The notes under the pieces were generated by a model, which saw only the letters and a program-made list of their open reading frames with translations, ran no database searches and was not told the origin of the DNA. 6,923 nucleotides of DNA from JADKCL01 sp046050405 (GTDB lineage Bacteria > Bacteroidota > Bacteroidia > J057 > JADKCL01). Of this stretch, positions 5,667 through 6,923 are shown in pieces. The stretch's first letter is position 1, and each line of letters starts with the position of its first letter. The stretch is taken from the NCBI GenBank assembly GCA_046050405.1, contig JBJOPY010000095.1, forward strand, positions 1 through 6,923, given 5' to 3'. Both the position numbers and the translations under genes were made by a program.

Positions 5667-6158
5667 CTACCCGCCCCGCTGCAAGTCGATCATCTCCAGT
5701 GCGGCAACTGCCGCCTCCTCGCCCTTGTTCCCCAGTCTTCCGCCGGCCCGGTCGAGTGCCTGCTGATTCGTTTCCGGGGTCAGCACCCCATAGATCACAG
5801 GGAGGTTGTATTTCAGGCTCACATCCTTGATGCCTTGCGCCACGGCTTGATTGATAAACTCGAAGTGCCGGGTCTCGCCCTGCACCACGCATCCGAGGCA
5901 GATGACGGCATCGAGGCCCGGGTTTCCCTCGATGGCGAATTGGGCACCTGCCGGAAGTTCGAAGGATCCGGGGACACGGTGGAGGAGGATGTGCTTCTCC
6001 GGCAACCCGGCAGCGGTGAGGACACTCCGCGCCCCATCCGCCAAGGCGTCTGTCACTTCAGCATTCCATTTGCTCACCACGATGGCGATCAGGTCATCCG
6101 AATGATTTTTCCTTCCCGCATATCGAATGTGGGAAAGGTCGTGGCCGGCCGGGCTCAT
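5667..6158 (-). CDS. ribH: 6,7-dimethyl-8-ribityllumazine synthase
   Basis: RibH condenses 5-amino-6-ribitylamino-uracil with 3,4-dihydroxy-2-butanone 4-phosphate to give the riboflavin precursor, usually as an icosahedral or pentameric assembly. At 163 residues it has standard length, with every substrate-site motif visible. These are SKWNAEV (W31, N32), RVPGSFELP (61-69), CLGCVVQGETRHFEF with the catalytic His98, NLPVIYGVLTPE, and the terminal RAGGRLGNKGEEAA (137-150). The first 20 residues, including RYAGRKNHS, are an ordinary N-terminal arm. The ATG overlaps the TGA of the upstream TPR gene as ATGA (6158-6155), so the two are very likely co-translated. Other rib genes are not in the window. 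Confidence 0.97.
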   Translation of the reverse strand: MSPAGHDLSHIRYAGRKNHSDDLIAIVVSKWNAEVTDALADGARSVLTAAGLPEKHILLHRVPGSFELPAGAQFAIEGNPGLDAVICLGCVVQGETRHFEFINQAVAQGIKDVSLKYNLPVIYGVLTPETNQQALDRAGGRLGNKGEEAAVAALEMIDLQRGG

Positions 6159-6901
6159 TCGATGTCTTCCGGAGATAGCCTGGCGATATGCCTGTCCACG
6201 CTGCCGTCCTTCACCTGATCACTCAACGGATATTTCTCCATGATCCGCTGATAGACTTCCAGGGCCTCCTCGGCTTTGCCGGCGGATTCCAGGTTTCGGC
6301 CAGCCTGCATCAGGTAATAGGGCGTGGAATAGGCATTCTCCTTGGGGGTCCGTGCGGCTTCTTGGTAATTTTTCGCCGCTTCTTCGAATTCGCCTTTTTG
6401 CTCGTAGGCATACCCCAGCGCACCGTAGGCTGCCGCCGACACCAGGCTTCTGCCCTTCTTGTATTCCTCCAGCGCATTGATCCCCTCTTCGAGGTTGCCG
6501 GATTTCAGATAGGCGGTCCCGAGGTAGTAGCGGGCGAGGTTGCCGGCATCCGTGCCACCGTAGTCCTCCACGATGTCCAGAAGAGATTGCTGGCCGTCCC
6601 CATTGATCGCAAGTGCCATCGAGTCGCGCTCGTAGTTGACCACGGGCATGATCATTTCCGCTTGCGCCTCCTGGTTTACCTTGTCCCGCTGGCTCCATTG
6701 ATACACGAAGTAGGCAATCACCACCAGGACAGCCGCGCCGCCGATCATCCACAGGTTGCGGTACTTTTCCATGAAGGTCTTCGGTGCTGTCCCAGCGGCA
6801 TCCTCCCCGGATTTCTGGGCTGTTTCTTCCTCGAAGACCACCTCGTCCTGGTCGGTGACCTCGTCATCTTGAATGTTCGATTTGCCCTTGTTTCTTGCCA
6901 T
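6155..6901 (-). CDS. Membrane-anchored tetratricopeptide repeat protein
   Basis: This 248-residue protein has an acidic, low-complexity N-terminal cytoplasmic stretch (1-40). One transmembrane helix follows (about 50-69, LWMIGGAAVLVVIAYFVYQW), then a largely helical domain on the far side. TPR-like helix pairs cover about 120-150 (AGNLARYYLGTAYLKSG), 156-187 (AAYGALGYAYEQKGEFEEAA) and 195-226 (YYLMQAGRNLESAGKAEEAL). The segment SMALAINGDGQQSLLDIVED (94-113) followed by YGGTDAGNLA is a signature of the Bacteroidota TPR protein that sits beside ribH. The topology resembles YfgM-like ancillary proteins, but its partner is unknown. The ATG has AAGG 7 nt upstream. The stop overlaps the ribH start by 4 bp, so the gene heads the TPR-ribH operon. 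Its promoter lies at or beyond the right edge. Confidence 0.9.
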   Translation of the reverse strand: MARNKGKSNIQDDEVTDQDEVVFEEETAQKSGEDAAGTAPKTFMEKYRNLWMIGGAAVLVVIAYFVYQWSQRDKVNQEAQAEMIMPVVNYERDSMALAINGDGQQSLLDIVEDYGGTDAGNLARYYLGTAYLKSGNLEEGINALEEYKKGRSLVSAAAYGALGYAYEQKGEFEEAAKNYQEAARTPKENAYSTPYYLMQAGRNLESAGKAEEALEVYQRIMEKYPLSDQVKDGSVDRHIARLSPEDIE

Positions 6902-6923
6902 AACTCTACCTTGAAAATTTGAG

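Noticed and set aside
4405..5892. Long leftward open frame opposite the methyltransferase and the end of ribH
   Set aside because: It is a shadow: it crosses two recognised genes in another frame, and its translation is low in order, with many Arg, Gly and Gln runs.
6188..6922. Rightward 244-codon frame opposite the TPR gene
   Set aside because: It mirrors the well-supported TPR gene and shows no family motif; its openness follows from the codon use of the real gene.

Overview
The window looks like an ordinary chromosomal stretch from a fairly GC-rich member of the Bacteroidota. The evidence is the set of families and their Bacteroidota-style variants. There is an ApaG with the LLRRxWxITD signature, a YtxJ/BrxC bacilliredoxin, and a class I methyltransferase of the PG_1098/THUMP-like type. 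There is also a membrane-anchored TPR protein placed directly before ribH, a pairing I recall as common in this phylum. Several starts lack a convincing Shine-Dalgarno sequence, and two sites resemble the Bacteroidota -7 element TAnnTTTG. This assignment rests on recalled family features, not a database search. A GC-rich lineage from a related phylum cannot be excluded.

Layout, left to right. Bases 1-92 may hold the tail of a rightward gene. A 16-bp hairpin (180-218) lies between it and a leftward baeRF-type putative ribosome-hibernation gene (241-1314). Bases 1315-1754 hold no convincing gene, but contain a 9-bp hairpin with a GCAA loop at 1336-1357. Next come a rightward DUF7309/DUF6930 protein (1755-2798) and the rightward pair apaG and osmC (2921-3739). 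Converging on these is a leftward pair: an unrecognised 96-residue ORF (4102-4392) and ytxJ (3764-4105), joined by an ATGA overlap. Diverging from that pair, across an 81-bp gap, is the methyltransferase (4474-5664). It ends 2 bp from the stop of ribH, the second gene of a leftward TPR-ribH operon (6901 to 5667) that is also joined by ATGA.

Functions. Most of the genes are housekeeping or stress related: ribosome protection (baeRF), riboflavin synthesis (ribH), thiol and peroxide handling (OsmC, YtxJ), a probable RNA or other macromolecule methyltransferase, and a TPR scaffold. I see no mobile element, CRISPR array, tRNA, rRNA or defence island. The least explained items are the ORF coupled to ytxJ, the DUF7309/DUF6930 protein, a perfect 10-bp inverted repeat inside apaG, and the 440-bp spacer with its structured hairpin.
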